From Pseudoalteromonas luteoviolacea (GTDB lineage: Bacteria > Pseudomonadota > Gammaproteobacteria > Enterobacterales > Alteromonadaceae), in assembly GCF_018100925.1 (NCBI RefSeq), contig NZ_JAGJEH010000001.1, positions 62,001 to 126,000 on the forward strand: a DNA stretch of 64,000 bases. The letters are read 5' to 3'. This document shows, in pieces, positions 8,166 to 17,742 of the stretch (positions are counted from its first letter, which is position 1; each line of letters begins with the position of its first letter). The notes under the pieces were generated by a model, which worked only from the letters and a program-made list of their open reading frames with translations, was not told the origin of the DNA and ran no database searches. The position numbers were made by a program, and so were the translations under genes.

Positions 8166-9974
8166 ATGAATATAAAAATAACAAAACTAGCATTCGTTGT
8201 AGCCGCTTCTTTAAGCGCAACTGCACATGCCAATATCGAGTATCCTTTGATGCCCGGTGATCCTCTTGTTGACCAGCAATGGCACTTGAAAAATACCGGC
8301 CAGGCCGCGTTCTCAGATCGCGGCGGAAAACCTGGTGAAGATATGAATGTATCGCTTACGCATGCTATGGGCATCATGGGCGCAGGAGTAACGGCGGCAG
8401 TCATTGATGGCGGGGTGGAAATAATGCACCCAGACTTGAGAGACAACGCACGTCCAGGTTCTTGGAACTTTACAAACAATAGTCCGGACTTGGCACCGGG
8501 CAGCCCAACTGACAGGCATGGCACAGCCGTTTCTGGGATCATCGCTGCAAGTGCCTTCAACGGTATTGGTGGACGTGGTGTTGCACCAAGAGCTGGTTTA
8601 GTTGGTTTCAACTATTTGGTATCTGGTAACCAAACAATGGCTAACTGGCTGCAGTCTCATGGTATGTACTCAGATGGCTTCGCTAAACAGTCTTTTGACT
8701 TTCCTCGTGTTTTTAATCAAAGCTATGGTAGAACGCTCTCTTCACCGAGAAGCTTCGACTACCAAGAGTCACCATGGCTCAAGACCTACGAAGATGCACA
8801 AGAAGAGATCACGCGCACAACACACGGTGGTCGCGGTGCAATTTTTGTAAAATCAGCGGGTAACGGCTATGAAAGGCAAAGCTTCACAGATAGCAAATTT
8901 GGACGTGGCTACCTTCGTTTCGACAATTATAACCATGGATTGCCGCTGCAAAATGTAAACCTTGAGCGTATGGATTCAAGCTTCTGGAACCTAGTGGTTT
9001 CAGCGTATAACGCTGATGGCGAGCGCTCTTCATACTCTACAGTTGGTTCAAGTGTATTTGTATCTGCGCCTGGCGGTCAGTATGGCACAAGTTCACCTGC
9101 GATCATCACGACTGATGTGTCAGGCTGTGACGCTGGCTATAACCCGCTTTGGTTGCGTAATGATTTACATGGCGGTCACCCACTGGATCCAAACTGTGAT
9201 TACAGTGCAAGATCAAATGGTACTTCGGCAGCTGCACCGAATGTTGCTGGCGCAATCGCTGTTATAATGTCGGCAAATCCAGCGCTTTCTTGGTTAGATG
9301 TGAGACACATCTTGGCAGCGACATCTCGACGTATTGATGCAGATCACCCTGGTGTGGCGCTTTCATTTAAAGACGCAAGCGGCGAGCAAGTGAGCTATCA
9401 AGCTATCGATGCATGGCAAACGAATGCTGCGGGTTATCAGTTCCACAACTTCTATGGATTTGGTGCGGTTGATGTAGATGCTGCGGTTAACCTCGCGCGT
9501 TTTTACGATAAAAACTTAGGTGAATTCGTAAAAACTGACAGAGAGCTTGTGACGGCGGGAGTTGAAATTCCAGATGGCCGTTTAAGCGGTGTACAAAGCA
9601 ACTATCATTACGCGCAAGACCTAACGGTGGATGCAGTGCAGGTTCGCGTAAATATCGACCATACCAGTACACGAGATTTAGCGATTGAGTTGATTTCTCC
9701 GTCTGGAACACGAAGTGTGATCATGACACCTAGAACCGGCACGATATTAGGCAATGAAGGTATGCAAAATACTCAGATGTTAACGCATCACTTCTATGGT
9801 GAACAAGCCAAAGGCGAGTGGACATTACGAGTGATTGATACTGCATCTGAAGATGAAGCTTACATCTTTGATCCACGTGCCTCAGGTGAGCCAAATATCA
9901 ATATGGTTCATCGCAATAATACTGAAAATGGCGTACTAAAGTCTTGGGATATTCGCTTTTTTGGACGTAAATAA
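8166..9974 (+). CDS. secreted kexin-like S8 serine protease with P domain (ASP-like)
   Basis: This 602-residue protein has a signal peptide ending near SATAHA (residue 22). The subtilase catalytic domain follows directly, with no N-terminal propeptide. The triad is visible: Asp81 in AVIDGG, His118 in DRHGTAVSG and Ser354 in NGTSAAAP, with the oxyanion Asn in KSAGNG near residue 233. Residues from about 455 to the end form a P (proprotein-convertase) domain, which defines the kexin subgroup. Aeromonas sobria serine protease (ASP) has the same layout and near-identical triad spacing. The missing propeptide and the small secreted gene just downstream fit ASP and its ORF2 folding partner. Confidence 0.93.
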   Translation: MNIKITKLAFVVAASLSATAHANIEYPLMPGDPLVDQQWHLKNTGQAAFSDRGGKPGEDMNVSLTHAMGIMGAGVTAAVIDGGVEIMHPDLRDNARPGSWNFTNNSPDLAPGSPTDRHGTAVSGIIAASAFNGIGGRGVAPRAGLVGFNYLVSGNQTMANWLQSHGMYSDGFAKQSFDFPRVFNQSYGRTLSSPRSFDYQESPWLKTYEDAQEEITRTTHGGRGAIFVKSAGNGYERQSFTDSKFGRGYLRFDNYNHGLPLQNVNLERMDSSFWNLVVSAYNADGERSSYSTVGSSVFVSAPGGQYGTSSPAIITTDVSGCDAGYNPLWLRNDLHGGHPLDPNCDYSARSNGTSAAAPNVAGAIAVIMSANPALSWLDVRHILAATSRRIDADHPGVALSFKDASGEQVSYQAIDAWQTNAAGYQFHNFYGFGAVDVDAAVNLARFYDKNLGEFVKTDRELVTAGVEIPDGRLSGVQSNYHYAQDLTVDAVQVRVNIDHTSTRDLAIELISPSGTRSVIMTPRTGTILGNEGMQNTQMLTHHFYGEQAKGEWTLRVIDTASEDEAYIFDPRASGEPNINMVHRNNTENGVLKSWDIRFFGRK

Positions 9975-9985
9975 GGAGAAGTATC

Positions 9986-10423
9986 ATGAAATTTAAATTA
10001 ATCCCTTTACTCGCTGTTGTCGGTAGTTTATTTGCGGTACAAGCGAGCGCCCAACCTGCATACGAAGCGACAGCTGTGAGTAGCTCGTCAGGTATTAGCG
10101 TTAACGTAAATGGCAAAGATTATGTCCTAGCTGCAGCAAAAAGTGACCAAGACATGGTTGCTGGCGCTGCATTGATTGATATTTCGACAGATGAAAGCGT
10201 CACACTGACAGGAGAGTTGATTGTTGAGCTCGAGTCTTTGATCAATGCGAAAGAGTTTGCCTCTGCCAACCAACTGAATCTGATCTACGTTCGAGGCAAT
10301 CGCGCAATTTTCCAAGCTGCACCCAATGCTGCACTGCTGACGTTTAAAAGCAAGGTTGAAAATTTAACTGGCGTTGTTGACGTACAATTAGGATTCCAAG
10401 TTGAAGGATTAGAAGCAGAATAA
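9986..10423 (+). CDS. small secreted protein, probable folding chaperone of the upstream protease (ORF2-like)
   Basis: This 145-residue protein has a clear signal peptide (cleavage near VQASA, residue 22). It starts 11 bases after the protease stop codon, behind a strong AAGGAGA ribosome site, so the two genes are co-transcribed. In Aeromonas sobria the gene in this position (ORF2) encodes a soluble external chaperone that replaces the missing propeptide of ASP. Size, export signal and position all match, but I cannot confirm sequence similarity by eye. The alternative is a simple protease inhibitor or immunity protein. The two roles overlap, since propeptide-like chaperones often inhibit their protease. 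Confidence 0.75.
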   Translation: MKFKLIPLLAVVGSLFAVQASAQPAYEATAVSSSSGISVNVNGKDYVLAAAKSDQDMVAGAALIDISTDESVTLTGELIVELESLINAKEFASANQLNLIYVRGNRAIFQAAPNAALLTFKSKVENLTGVVDVQLGFQVEGLEAE

Positions 10424-10434
10424 GAAATTAAATA

Positions 10435-10458
10435 AAGCCACTTTGGTGGCCTTATTTT
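10435..10458 (+). terminator. terminator after the protease-chaperone operon
   Basis: GCCAC pairs with GTGGC around a TTTG loop and is flanked by AA on the left and CTTATTTT on the right, 11 bases after the stop codon. Confidence 0.75.
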
Positions 10459-10470
10459 GATGCTGAATCC

Positions 10471-10494
10471 AAAGCCCCATCAGGGGCTTTTATT
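10471..10494. terminator. second, bidirectional terminator hairpin
   Basis: AAAGCCCC pairs with GGGGCTTT around a three- to four-base loop, with a T-rich right side and an A-rich left side. It touches the stop codon of the convergent DUF885 gene and probably terminates both units. Confidence 0.75.
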
Positions 10495-12274
10495 ATTGCA
10501 TAAGCTGGTTAATGTATTTAACTGGTGCGCTACCGTAGCTTAAAAACTCTTCGTGGAAAGCTTTTAAATTAAAGTCTTTACCAAGCTTTTCTTTTTGCTT
10601 CTCACGTAAATCATAAATTTCACGATAACCACTGTAATAGCTCGTTAGCTGTACTTGGCTTAGTGTCGCTCTGCGCCATTTGCCTTCAGCTTCAGCGCGT
10701 TCTTGGAATGCGCCATTCATCAATAAATCTAGGCCCTCATCACGGCTGATCCCTTTGACTTGAATTGCATAATCTAAAATCGTGTTACAGATAACACGCA
10801 AATTCCACTTGTAGTACATCAGCCACATTTCAGGCTCATGATTGCCATAGCCTTCTTCTAGCATCATACGTTCAGTGTAAACGGCCCAGCCTTCTATCAT
10901 GGCGCCATTTCGTAAGATAGTTTTAATAATTGACGGTGATTTGTTTGCGTAAACAAGCTGTGTGTAATGACCAGGTACAGCTTCATGGATATTTAGAATT
11001 TGTAAAATCCAATGGTTGTACTCGCGTAAAATAGAGCTCGCTTGCTCTTCTGTTCTCAGTTCCAGCGGTTCAACATTGTAGTAAGTATTTTCTTTTGCAC
11101 CGTATGGGCCCGGCGCCGAAATTGAAGCCATGGCAAAACCGCGCATAAACTCTGGGGCTTCACGCACAACTAGGGGTTTTTCAGGATCTAGGGAAATTAG
11201 ATCATTTTCTATAACAAACTTTTCAAGTAATGGGATCTGACGCTTGATCTCATCAACAAACTTCTCTTTTGGCACATGATTTACAGACAAGTGCTTAATG
11301 AGTTTGGCGATGGCTTGTGTATCACCTGCTGGACGCGCTGTGTTAGGGAAGTATTTTGGCCATAATTGGTCAGTTAGCTTAACCATCTCTTTGGTGACAC
11401 GAGCTTTATCTGCGAGTGCTTTTTCATACATGGTCTTTGCGGTGTAACCTGACTGAATATCAAAAGCAAATTTTTCTTCATATAACTCTTCACCAATTCG
11501 GAAGCTACGCGCATTGCCATTGGCTGTTAGGTCTTTTTCTAATTTAGTGAGAAAGCTAATGTAGCCGTTAATGGCGGTTTTTGCATTGGCAAAGCGAGTC
11601 TTGAATAGTGCTTTTTCATCTGCTGTAAGTACATCAGAAGCATCTACTTTATCAAGTAGGTCGTCTGTTAATACCGCAAATGCCCCTTGGTTTTGTGCAA
11701 TAGCTAGTTGAGTATACTCAAGGGTTGGTGTATCTATGTTATCTTGTGCAGTTTTGTAAAATTCAGGTACATACTTTAAACGCTCTAATACTGTTTTGTA
11801 TTTTACTTCGTCTGATTTAAAGCGACTGCTTAAGATGGTGTTAAAGCCATATGAAATATTGTAGTTGGATGGGTTCCACTGCCAAGATTTAAATTTTTCA
11901 ATTTCCCAGATCTGTTTTTCAAGGCCGTTTTCAATCAAGTAATAATCTGTTTTTTGATTGTTACTCAAGCTGTTTATATCAAAGCTACGTAATTGACTTA
12001 GTTTCGTTTTTGAGAAGGCTAAATTGCTTGCGCGCGACTCGTCATTAGGTATGGTCATCACATCATCATATTTGCCGTAGCCCACATGCAGAGAATATTC
12101 TGGATATTGACGCCACATATCTTCAATAAACTGCTCTGAGAACGCAATAAACTCTTGATTTTGAGAAGCTTCAGCGACAACTGGAGCGGTCGATGGAGAT
12201 GAGGTATTTGTAGTTGTACAGCCAGCTAGAGCTAAGGCAGCTGCAACAGCCATTGTGAGCGCTGTTTTTTTCAT
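10493..12274 (-). CDS. DUF885 family lipoprotein (putative metallopeptidase-like)
   Basis: A 593-residue protein. I take the ATG at 12274, which gives a lipoprotein signal with lipobox LALAGC and has AGGAAC upstream. A longer frame reaches into the soxR gene and is unlikely. The body is DUF885, seen in NIHEAVPGHYTQ near the middle and GWAVYTERMMLEEGYG soon after. The H-E-x-x-P-G-H arrangement and later Glu resemble a zinc-peptidase site. A peptidase role in the periplasm is plausible but not established for the family. Confidence 0.88.
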   Translation of the reverse strand: MKKTALTMAVAAALALAGCTTTNTSSPSTAPVVAEASQNQEFIAFSEQFIEDMWRQYPEYSLHVGYGKYDDVMTIPNDESRASNLAFSKTKLSQLRSFDINSLSNNQKTDYYLIENGLEKQIWEIEKFKSWQWNPSNYNISYGFNTILSSRFKSDEVKYKTVLERLKYVPEFYKTAQDNIDTPTLEYTQLAIAQNQGAFAVLTDDLLDKVDASDVLTADEKALFKTRFANAKTAINGYISFLTKLEKDLTANGNARSFRIGEELYEEKFAFDIQSGYTAKTMYEKALADKARVTKEMVKLTDQLWPKYFPNTARPAGDTQAIAKLIKHLSVNHVPKEKFVDEIKRQIPLLEKFVIENDLISLDPEKPLVVREAPEFMRGFAMASISAPGPYGAKENTYYNVEPLELRTEEQASSILREYNHWILQILNIHEAVPGHYTQLVYANKSPSIIKTILRNGAMIEGWAVYTERMMLEEGYGNHEPEMWLMYYKWNLRVICNTILDYAIQVKGISRDEGLDLLMNGAFQERAEAEGKWRRATLSQVQLTSYYSGYREIYDLREKQKEKLGKDFNLKAFHEEFLSYGSAPVKYINQLMQ

Positions 12275-12290
12275 TCGCTTGTTCCTATTT

Positions 12291-12791
12291 TTAATTTTCC
12301 TTATCATAACAATTTTTTGCGGCTCTTGCTTGCTCTGGCTGTTCAAGCCAAACGGCGCCGTTGCTTTCTTTTGCCACAATGTCATCAGGGTTGTACATAG
12401 GGCATGATTTCATGGATAAACAGCCACAACCTATGCATCCGTCAACCATTTCTCTGACGCGCATCATATATGCGATCTTTTCATCTAGCTGTGCCTGCCA
12501 AAAGCGTGACATATTCGCCCAGTCTTCTTTGGTTGGTGTCCTGCTCTGTGGCAATTGGCCTAAGGTTTCCTGAATTTCAGAAAGCGAGATGCCCATTTTT
12601 TGCCCAGCTTTAATAACGGCAATTCGGCGCAATACATCTTTTTTGTACCTGCGTTGGTTACCCGTGTTGCGCCAGCTTCGGATTAACCCTTTTGTTTCAT
12701 AAAAGTGCAATGTAGATACTGCGACGTCAGCACGCTTAGCCACCTGTCCAACACTGAGTCGCGGCTCATCTCTGAGTGTAGAGTCCGACAT
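12291..12791 (-). CDS. soxR: redox-sensitive transcriptional activator SoxR
   Basis: A 166-residue MerR-family regulator. Residues 11-80 form the winged helix (SVGQVAKRADVAVSTLHFYE), followed by a dimerisation helix. The 2Fe-2S ligands Cys119, Cys122, Cys124 and Cys130 sit in CIGCGCLSMKSCP and have the same numbering as in Escherichia coli SoxR. SoxR is activated by redox-cycling compounds through cluster oxidation. No soxS lies beside it. Instead a SoxR box sits in the divergent promoter of a flavoprotein gene, as in non-enteric bacteria where SoxR controls a small regulon directly. Confidence 0.96.
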   Translation of the reverse strand: MSDSTLRDEPRLSVGQVAKRADVAVSTLHFYETKGLIRSWRNTGNQRRYKKDVLRRIAVIKAGQKMGISLSEIQETLGQLPQSRTPTKEDWANMSRFWQAQLDEKIAYMMRVREMVDGCIGCGCLSMKSCPMYNPDDIVAKESNGAVWLEQPEQARAAKNCYDKEN

Positions 12792-12825
12792 GTTTGCCCC
12801 TTTCTTTAAAAATTCAAATTAGTGC

Positions 12826-12856
12826 TTTACCTAAACTTAGGTTGAGGTTTTAGCCT
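12826..12856 (+). promoter_or_regulatory. SoxR-controlled promoter with SoxR box
   Basis: TTTACC (-35) and TAGCCT (-10) are 19 bases apart, the over-long spacing typical of MerR/SoxR-activated promoters. Within it, CCTAAACTTAGGTTGAGG (12830-12847) matches the Escherichia coli soxS operator CCTCAAGTTAACTTGAGG at 14 of 18 positions. It points towards the flavoprotein gene at 12886. Confidence 0.8.
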
Positions 12857-12885
12857 AGCAGCAATTCAATTAAAGGAGAACAACT

Positions 12886-13341
12886 TTGAACACAATTATT
12901 GTTTATTCGAGCGCAAATAAAATGGGCAATACGGGCGTAGCTGTGGAGGCAATGGCTAAAGAATACAACGCGCAAACGTTGTTTTTGGATGATTATGTTA
13001 TCAACGATTATAGCTATGAGCACAAAAACAAAGATGATGACTTTAGAGCCTTATTTAGACATGTTCTCCAATTTGAACATGTGGTATTTGCCTCGCCAGT
13101 ATATTGGTATGCAGTCACACCAAGAATGAAGGCGTTTATTGACAGGATCACTGAGTTTATGGATGACGAAGTACTTAAGCCTGAGTTACGTGAGTTGAGA
13201 AGTAAACAGTTTTCGATATTGTCCACATCAATTCACGAAACAGCACCGCTCGCGTTTACGGATATGCTGAGAAAAACCTTCGAGTATTTGGGTATGCAGT
13301 TGAGAGGAATGCATCATCAGCAGTTCCCCTATGAAGACTAG
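12886..13341 (+). CDS. NADPH-dependent FMN reductase / flavodoxin-fold protein
   Basis: This 151-residue protein has a flavodoxin-like fold. An N-terminal phosphate-binding loop (YSSANKMGNTGVAVEAM) precedes the FMN-contact segment FASPVYWYAVTPRMKAFIDR near residue 68. This is the pattern of NAD(P)H-dependent FMN reductases and related quinone reductases. It starts at TTG behind AAAGGAGAA. A SoxR-type promoter lies directly upstream, so induction by redox-cycling agents is likely, and a role in quinone or electrophile reduction is a reasonable inference. Its last four bases overlap the convergent AraC gene. Confidence 0.82.
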   Translation: MNTIIVYSSANKMGNTGVAVEAMAKEYNAQTLFLDDYVINDYSYEHKNKDDDFRALFRHVLQFEHVVFASPVYWYAVTPRMKAFIDRITEFMDDEVLKPELRELRSKQFSILSTSIHETAPLAFTDMLRKTFEYLGMQLRGMHHQQFPYED

Positions 13342-14249
13342 TTAGACTGTTGCTGTAAAAATAGCGTTTGATATTGCTTGGGCGTTTTATTGAATGCTTT
13401 TTTAAAGCTCCGGCTCAATTGACTGGGGTGGTTAAACCCTAGGGTGAAGGCGACAGTTGTCACGCTTTCACCTCGTTCTAATAAAGTGCGCGCGGACATC
13501 ATCTTTTGGCCATGGAGCCAGTTTTGGGGCGTGGTACCAATGCGTTTCTTGAATTGATCAAAAAACTTACTACGGCTCATGCAGGCGATTTTGCACAGTT
13601 TATCGATGTCGAGTTGTTCGGATAAGTTGTTTTTCATGTAGTCGATGGCTGCATGAATACCTGTTTTAAAGTTGCACAGTGCAACTTGCTGAAATAGAAG
13701 GTCTCGGCTCTGTTGCTGCAATAGGCGAGCGACCAGTTCATTCAATGCCAAATCAATGTAAAAGTCTCGTTGTGGGGCGTTTTCACAAAATAGATGAGTT
13801 AAGCGGTTCAGCAACTGCTGTGTTTGTGCATTGTGTTCATTGTGCACTAGTTCTGGGTGGTAATTGTATTGCGGTTCGGGGCTATCGTTATGCTGATTCA
13901 ACTGCTCTGCAACAGTCGCTATTTTATCCTTGCTGATGTCTATTGCTAAGCAGGTTGTTGGTCGGTCAAAGCAGGCTGTGGGAAAATCAATATATACTGC
14001 TTGCTCAGGTGCCAGCACAAAGCTTTCATTGGGTAAAAATGCTTGATGATAATCACAACTGTTGACGTGCATGACCTTTTTACCGGTCAGCATGCCACAA
14101 AAAAGTACGTTGCTGGAGTAAAGGCGAATATGTTGTGCGTTCTCATACGTATCATAAATGCTAAGTTCAACGTCATTGCTCGCAAAGTGCACGCGATTCT
14201 CTACTAGTGACGTGATTTTTTGCCTTTTTTTATTCAGTTGCTCAAGCAT
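13338..14249 (-). CDS. AraC family transcriptional regulator
   Basis: A 303-residue regulator. The C-terminal 100 residues contain two helix-turn-helix units (LCKIACMSRSKFFDQFKKRIG; VAFTLGFNHPSQLSRSFKKAFN). The first 180 residues are an AraC-type sensory domain that I cannot assign to a ligand. It is divergent from the aldehyde dehydrogenase gene, with about 150 bases between them, and probably activates it in response to an aldehyde or alcohol-derived signal. That pairing is common, but the effector is inferred. Confidence 0.88.
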   Translation of the reverse strand: MLEQLNKKRQKITSLVENRVHFASNDVELSIYDTYENAQHIRLYSSNVLFCGMLTGKKVMHVNSCDYHQAFLPNESFVLAPEQAVYIDFPTACFDRPTTCLAIDISKDKIATVAEQLNQHNDSPEPQYNYHPELVHNEHNAQTQQLLNRLTHLFCENAPQRDFYIDLALNELVARLLQQQSRDLLFQQVALCNFKTGIHAAIDYMKNNLSEQLDIDKLCKIACMSRSKFFDQFKKRIGTTPQNWLHGQKMMSARTLLERGESVTTVAFTLGFNHPSQLSRSFKKAFNKTPKQYQTLFLQQQSN

Positions 14250-14402
14250 TCTTTATTCCCTGTTTGGACTCTAATGCAAACATTTTATACGCAGAGTTAA
14301 GTTTTTAATCCGCCTTTTGATTAATGTCAACCGAATAACAATAAGTTTACCGCCAACAGTGCGCGTGAAATAAAACGACAATTTCAAGTTGAAGAGGCAT
14401 TT

Positions 14403-15923
14403 ATGATTTATGCAAACCCAAATACATCAGATGCAATAGTGAATTTTAAGTCAGTGTATGACAACTATATTGGTGGCAAATGGAGTAAACCAGTTGAAGG
14501 GGTGTATTTCGACAATATTAGTCCTGTAAATGGCCAAGCTTTTTGCCAAGTTGCCAGATCTGGCGCCAAGGATATTGCGCTGGCACTTGATGCTGCGCAC
14601 AGTGCCAAGGAAGCGTGGGGCACAACATCAGTGACAAACCGCAGCAATATTTTGCTGAAAATAGCAGACAGGATTGAGGAAAATTTAGAATATTTAGCCG
14701 TGGCAGAAACATGGGACAACGGTAAAGCGATTCGTGAAACGCTTGCTGCCGACGTGCCATTAGCCGCCGACCACTTTCGCTATTTTGCTGGGTGTATTCG
14801 GGCGCAAGAGGGGAGTATTGGCGAAATAGATGAACACACAGTCGCATATCATTTTCATGAGCCTTTGGGTGTCGTTGGACAGATCATTCCGTGGAATTTC
14901 CCTCTGCTGATGGCTGCATGGAAGCTTGCTCCAGCACTTGCTGCTGGCAACTGTGTCGTACTTAAGCCTGCGGAGCAAACACCGGTTTCTATTTTATTAT
15001 TGATGGAACTAATAGAAGACTTAATTCCGGCAGGTGTGGTCAATATAGTCAACGGATTTGGTAAAGAAGCTGGTGAGGCTCTGGTAACCAGTGATCGTAT
15101 CGCAAAAATAGCTTTTACTGGCTCAACACCAGTGGGCTCGCACATTTTGAAATGTGCAGCAGATAACATTATTCCGTCTACGGTTGAGCTTGGTGGAAAA
15201 TCACCAAATATCTACTTTAGTGACGTCATGGAAAAAGACGATGAGTTTTTGAGCAAGTGTGTTGAAGGTGCAGTACTTGCCTACTTTAACCAAGGTGAAG
15301 TGTGCACCTGCCCATCTCGGTTATTCGTTCAAGAAGATATCTATGATGAATTTATAGCCAAAGTAATTGAGCGAACAAAGCAAATCAAACGCGGAAACCC
15401 TTTGGATACCGAGACCATGGTAGGGGCTCAGGCTTCACAGGCGCAATTTGATAAGATTTTAAGTTACATTGATATTGGTAAAAAAGAAGGCGCGGAAGTC
15501 CTGCTTGGTGGAGAAGTTGAGCAGCTGAATTCAGAATATGAACAAGGTTATTATATTCAGCCAACCTTACTGAAAGGGCACAACCAAATGCGTGTGTTCC
15601 AAGAGGAGATATTTGGTCCGGTGATCTCTTTGTGTACGTTCAAAGATGAAGCTGAAGTATTGGCCATGGCAAATAGCAGTGAATTTGGTTTGGGTGCTGG
15701 GGTTTGGACACGCAACATGAATCGCGCGTATCAATTTGGCCGAAAAATAGAAGCTGGTCGCGTATGGACAAACTGTTACCACATGTACCCTGCCCATGCC
15801 GCTTTTGGTGGTTATAAGCGCTCTGGTATAGGGCGAGAAACACATAAAAAGGCATTGGATCATTATCAACAAACTAAAAACCTACTAGTCAGCTATAGCG
15901 AAAGTCCACTTGGGTTCTTTTAA
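14403..15923 (+). CDS. NAD(P)-dependent aldehyde dehydrogenase (AldB/ExaC/AcoD-like)
   Basis: This 506-residue protein is a full-length class I/II aldehyde dehydrogenase. Motifs include the cofactor loop [20 protein letters not shown] (about residue 161), FTGSTPVG at 238, VELGGKSPN with general-base Glu262, and QGEVCTC with the nucleophile Cys301. The ending ([20 protein letters not shown]) and the CTC pair are typical of acetaldehyde dehydrogenases of the AldB/AcoD/ExaC group. It would oxidise acetaldehyde or similar short aldehydes to acids. An AraC regulator is divergent. Its last four bases overlap the convergent LysR gene. Confidence 0.93.
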   Translation: MIYANPNTSDAIVNFKSVYDNYIGGKWSKPVEGVYFDNISPVNGQAFCQVARSGAKDIALALDAAHSAKEAWGTTSVTNRSNILLKIADRIEENLEYLAVAETWDNGKAIRETLAADVPLAADHFRYFAGCIRAQEGSIGEIDEHTVAYHFHEPLGVVGQIIPWNFPLLMAAWKLAPALAAGNCVVLKPAEQTPVSILLLMELIEDLIPAGVVNIVNGFGKEAGEALVTSDRIAKIAFTGSTPVGSHILKCAADNIIPSTVELGGKSPNIYFSDVMEKDDEFLSKCVEGAVLAYFNQGEVCTCPSRLFVQEDIYDEFIAKVIERTKQIKRGNPLDTETMVGAQASQAQFDKILSYIDIGKKEGAEVLLGGEVEQLNSEYEQGYYIQPTLLKGHNQMRVFQEEIFGPVISLCTFKDEAEVLAMANSSEFGLGAGVWTRNMNRAYQFGRKIEAGRVWTNCYHMYPAHAAFGGYKRSGIGRETHKKALDHYQQTKNLLVSYSESPLGFF

Positions 15924-16801
15924 GTTATAGCCTTTGCAAGATGCGCGACCAGAGCCATGGTCGCGCTCTTTTTCGCGACATTGTTTGGCCAGATGGCATA
16001 TACCGGTATCGGGGATACATGCCAATCGGGCAGTAATTCACTTAAATCTCCTTGCGCCAATGCCGACTCGACTAGGTAATCTGGGGGAGTTGCAATTCCC
16101 AACCCATCTTTACACAGTTGTGTCATACCCTCGACAGTATTTACACTGACTTGGAATTTAAAAAGAATATCTTGTTGGCCTAATTGATGATGAGTGAGTG
16201 TTCGTTTATTCGGTAGGCTCGCTAATTTTATCCAAGGCAGCCGTTCAAGATCTTTTGGCTCATTGATTTGCATATCTGGCTTTATAAACTTTGGGGCGCA
16301 AGTCAGTTTTCGGTTGATGTCTCCAAGGCGTTTACTTTTAAGTTCGCTGCTAGGCAAACTCCCCACCCGTATAGCAATATCAATGCCTTTCTCGATCAAG
16401 TTTTCGTAAATATCACTGTAGTTAATATGTATTTCGAGTGCACGATGTTGCTGACAAAAATCAGCTAGGGCACGGGTGTATTGAGACCGCACTAGTGCGG
16501 TTGGCAGACTTACTGTTAAACGTCCACAGAGCACGTTTGTTTGTGCACTGATGGCAGACAACCCCTGCTCAACACTATGTATCATAGTGGTACTTACCTC
16601 CAATAACTGCTCTCCCTGCTCAGTTAAAGAGAGTTTACGAGTTGAGCGATACAGTAAAGGCGTATCCAGCTTTTTTTCAAGCATGGTGATGTGATAACTG
16701 ACGACCGATGGAGACAAGTTAAGTGCCCGCGCTGCGCCCCTAAATGATCCTTGTTCAACAACAGTAGAGAAGATAGCGATGCTTTTTAAATCATCAATCA
16801 T
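15920..16801 (-). CDS. LysR family transcriptional regulator
   Basis: This 293-residue protein begins with the LysR helix-turn-helix ([36 protein letters not shown]). A type 2 periplasmic-binding-fold effector domain follows, including [22 protein letters not shown] and WIKLASLP. The dipeptide DIAIRVG places it in the CrgA-like branch. It is divergent from the LysE-type exporter, 99 bases away, which is the classical arrangement for ArgP/LysG control of amino-acid export. The effector is unknown. Confidence 0.92.
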   Translation of the reverse strand: MIDDLKSIAIFSTVVEQGSFRGAARALNLSPSVVSYHITMLEKKLDTPLLYRSTRKLSLTEQGEQLLEVSTTMIHSVEQGLSAISAQTNVLCGRLTVSLPTALVRSQYTRALADFCQQHRALEIHINYSDIYENLIEKGIDIAIRVGSLPSSELKSKRLGDINRKLTCAPKFIKPDMQINEPKDLERLPWIKLASLPNKRTLTHHQLGQQDILFKFQVSVNTVEGMTQLCKDGLGIATPPDYLVESALAQGDLSELLPDWHVSPIPVYAIWPNNVAKKSATMALVAHLAKAIT

Positions 16802-16900
16802 ATTGAGTAAGTTTTTAGAACACTGATTTCTATTTATACCATCTAATAAAACTAATAACAGGTATGTACACTCAAATTTTACATAAAAACGGAGTGTATT

Positions 16901-17497
16901 ATGTTGATGATCATGGCTATGGGTTTGTATGCGTTTTCTATGTCGATCACGCCTGGACCGGTTAATTTAATCATTTTTTCAGGAGGACTGAATCGCGGCG
17001 TTAATGCCACATTGCCTTTTATTTTTGGCGCGACAATGGGGTTTAGTGTTTTATTAGTTACAACCGGCCTCGGGCTTGGCTGGGTGGTGCAACAACATAC
17101 TTGGTTAGTCACCATTTGTACACTCATAGGCTGTGGTTTTATGCTGTATATCGCGTATGGGCTTTTTCGGACTGATGGGCACATAGGCGCGGCTAAAGGA
17201 TCGCGAGCAGGGCTTAGCACTGGGTTTGCATTAATGTGGTTGAACCCCAAGGCATGGCTTGGTGCAATAGCTGGCAACAGTTTATTTATTGAACCTAATC
17301 AAACTGCTAAGTTATTTGTGTTTGTGATGGTATACGCTTTGGTGTGTTTTATCTGTTTAACGCTTTGGGCGGTGTTTGGCAAACAGGTGTCTAAGCACTT
17401 AGTGAAGGAACAAAGTTTACGTTGGCTCAATAAAATTGCCGCGGTGGTATTGGCTGGTATGTGCGTTTTGGTATTGCTTGAATTGGTGAATTGGTGA
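16901..17497 (+). CDS. LysE family amino-acid exporter
   Basis: A 198-residue inner-membrane protein with five or six helices. The family signature SITPGPVNLIIFSGGLNRG lies near residue 12, with the second motif FALMWLNPKAWLGAI near residue 107. LysE/RhtB exporters remove amino acids or their derivatives by proton exchange. Its divergent LysR neighbour probably senses the substrate. The gene ends inside a run of 8-base repeats, so the last residues (LVNW and the stop) come from the repeat. Confidence 0.9.
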   Translation: MLMIMAMGLYAFSMSITPGPVNLIIFSGGLNRGVNATLPFIFGATMGFSVLLVTTGLGLGWVVQQHTWLVTICTLIGCGFMLYIAYGLFRTDGHIGAAKGSRAGLSTGFALMWLNPKAWLGAIAGNSLFIEPNQTAKLFVFVMVYALVCFICLTLWAVFGKQVSKHLVKEQSLRWLNKIAAVVLAGMCVLVLLELVNW

Positions 17498-17526
17498 ATT
17501 GGTGAATTGGTGAATTGGTGAATTGA
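17480..17526 (+). repeat. 8-base tandem repeat (GAATTGGT), about 6 copies
   Basis: Five full GAATTGGT units and one broken unit run without interruption across the stop codon of the LysE gene. The first stop lies in the second and third unit, so copy-number changes beyond that point would not alter the protein. Loss down to about one unit would. Confidence 0.9.
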
Positions 17527-17676
17527 GGTTGGCGTGTTTAATACCTCAACTGCATGCTCAATGATTTTTATACTGCCCCAGTGCGTCATGATTAACCGAG
17601 ATTGCAAAGAGCGACTAGCAGCTGATGTTCGTAAGCTCAACCCAACAAAAGCTTTTCACAGTAAAGTCGCAAAGAT

Positions 17677-17693
17677 GACCTGTTATACAGGTC
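17677..17693. repeat. short perfect palindrome
   Basis: GACCTGT and its complement flank a TAT centre, between the ends of the convergent LysE and beta-propeller genes. It could be a weak terminator or a binding site; no T-run follows. Confidence 0.4.
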
Positions 17694-17742
17694 GAGATCA
17701 AATTGAGGCCTCAAGTTTACAGCTCCGAGGCCCCTGCCAAGG

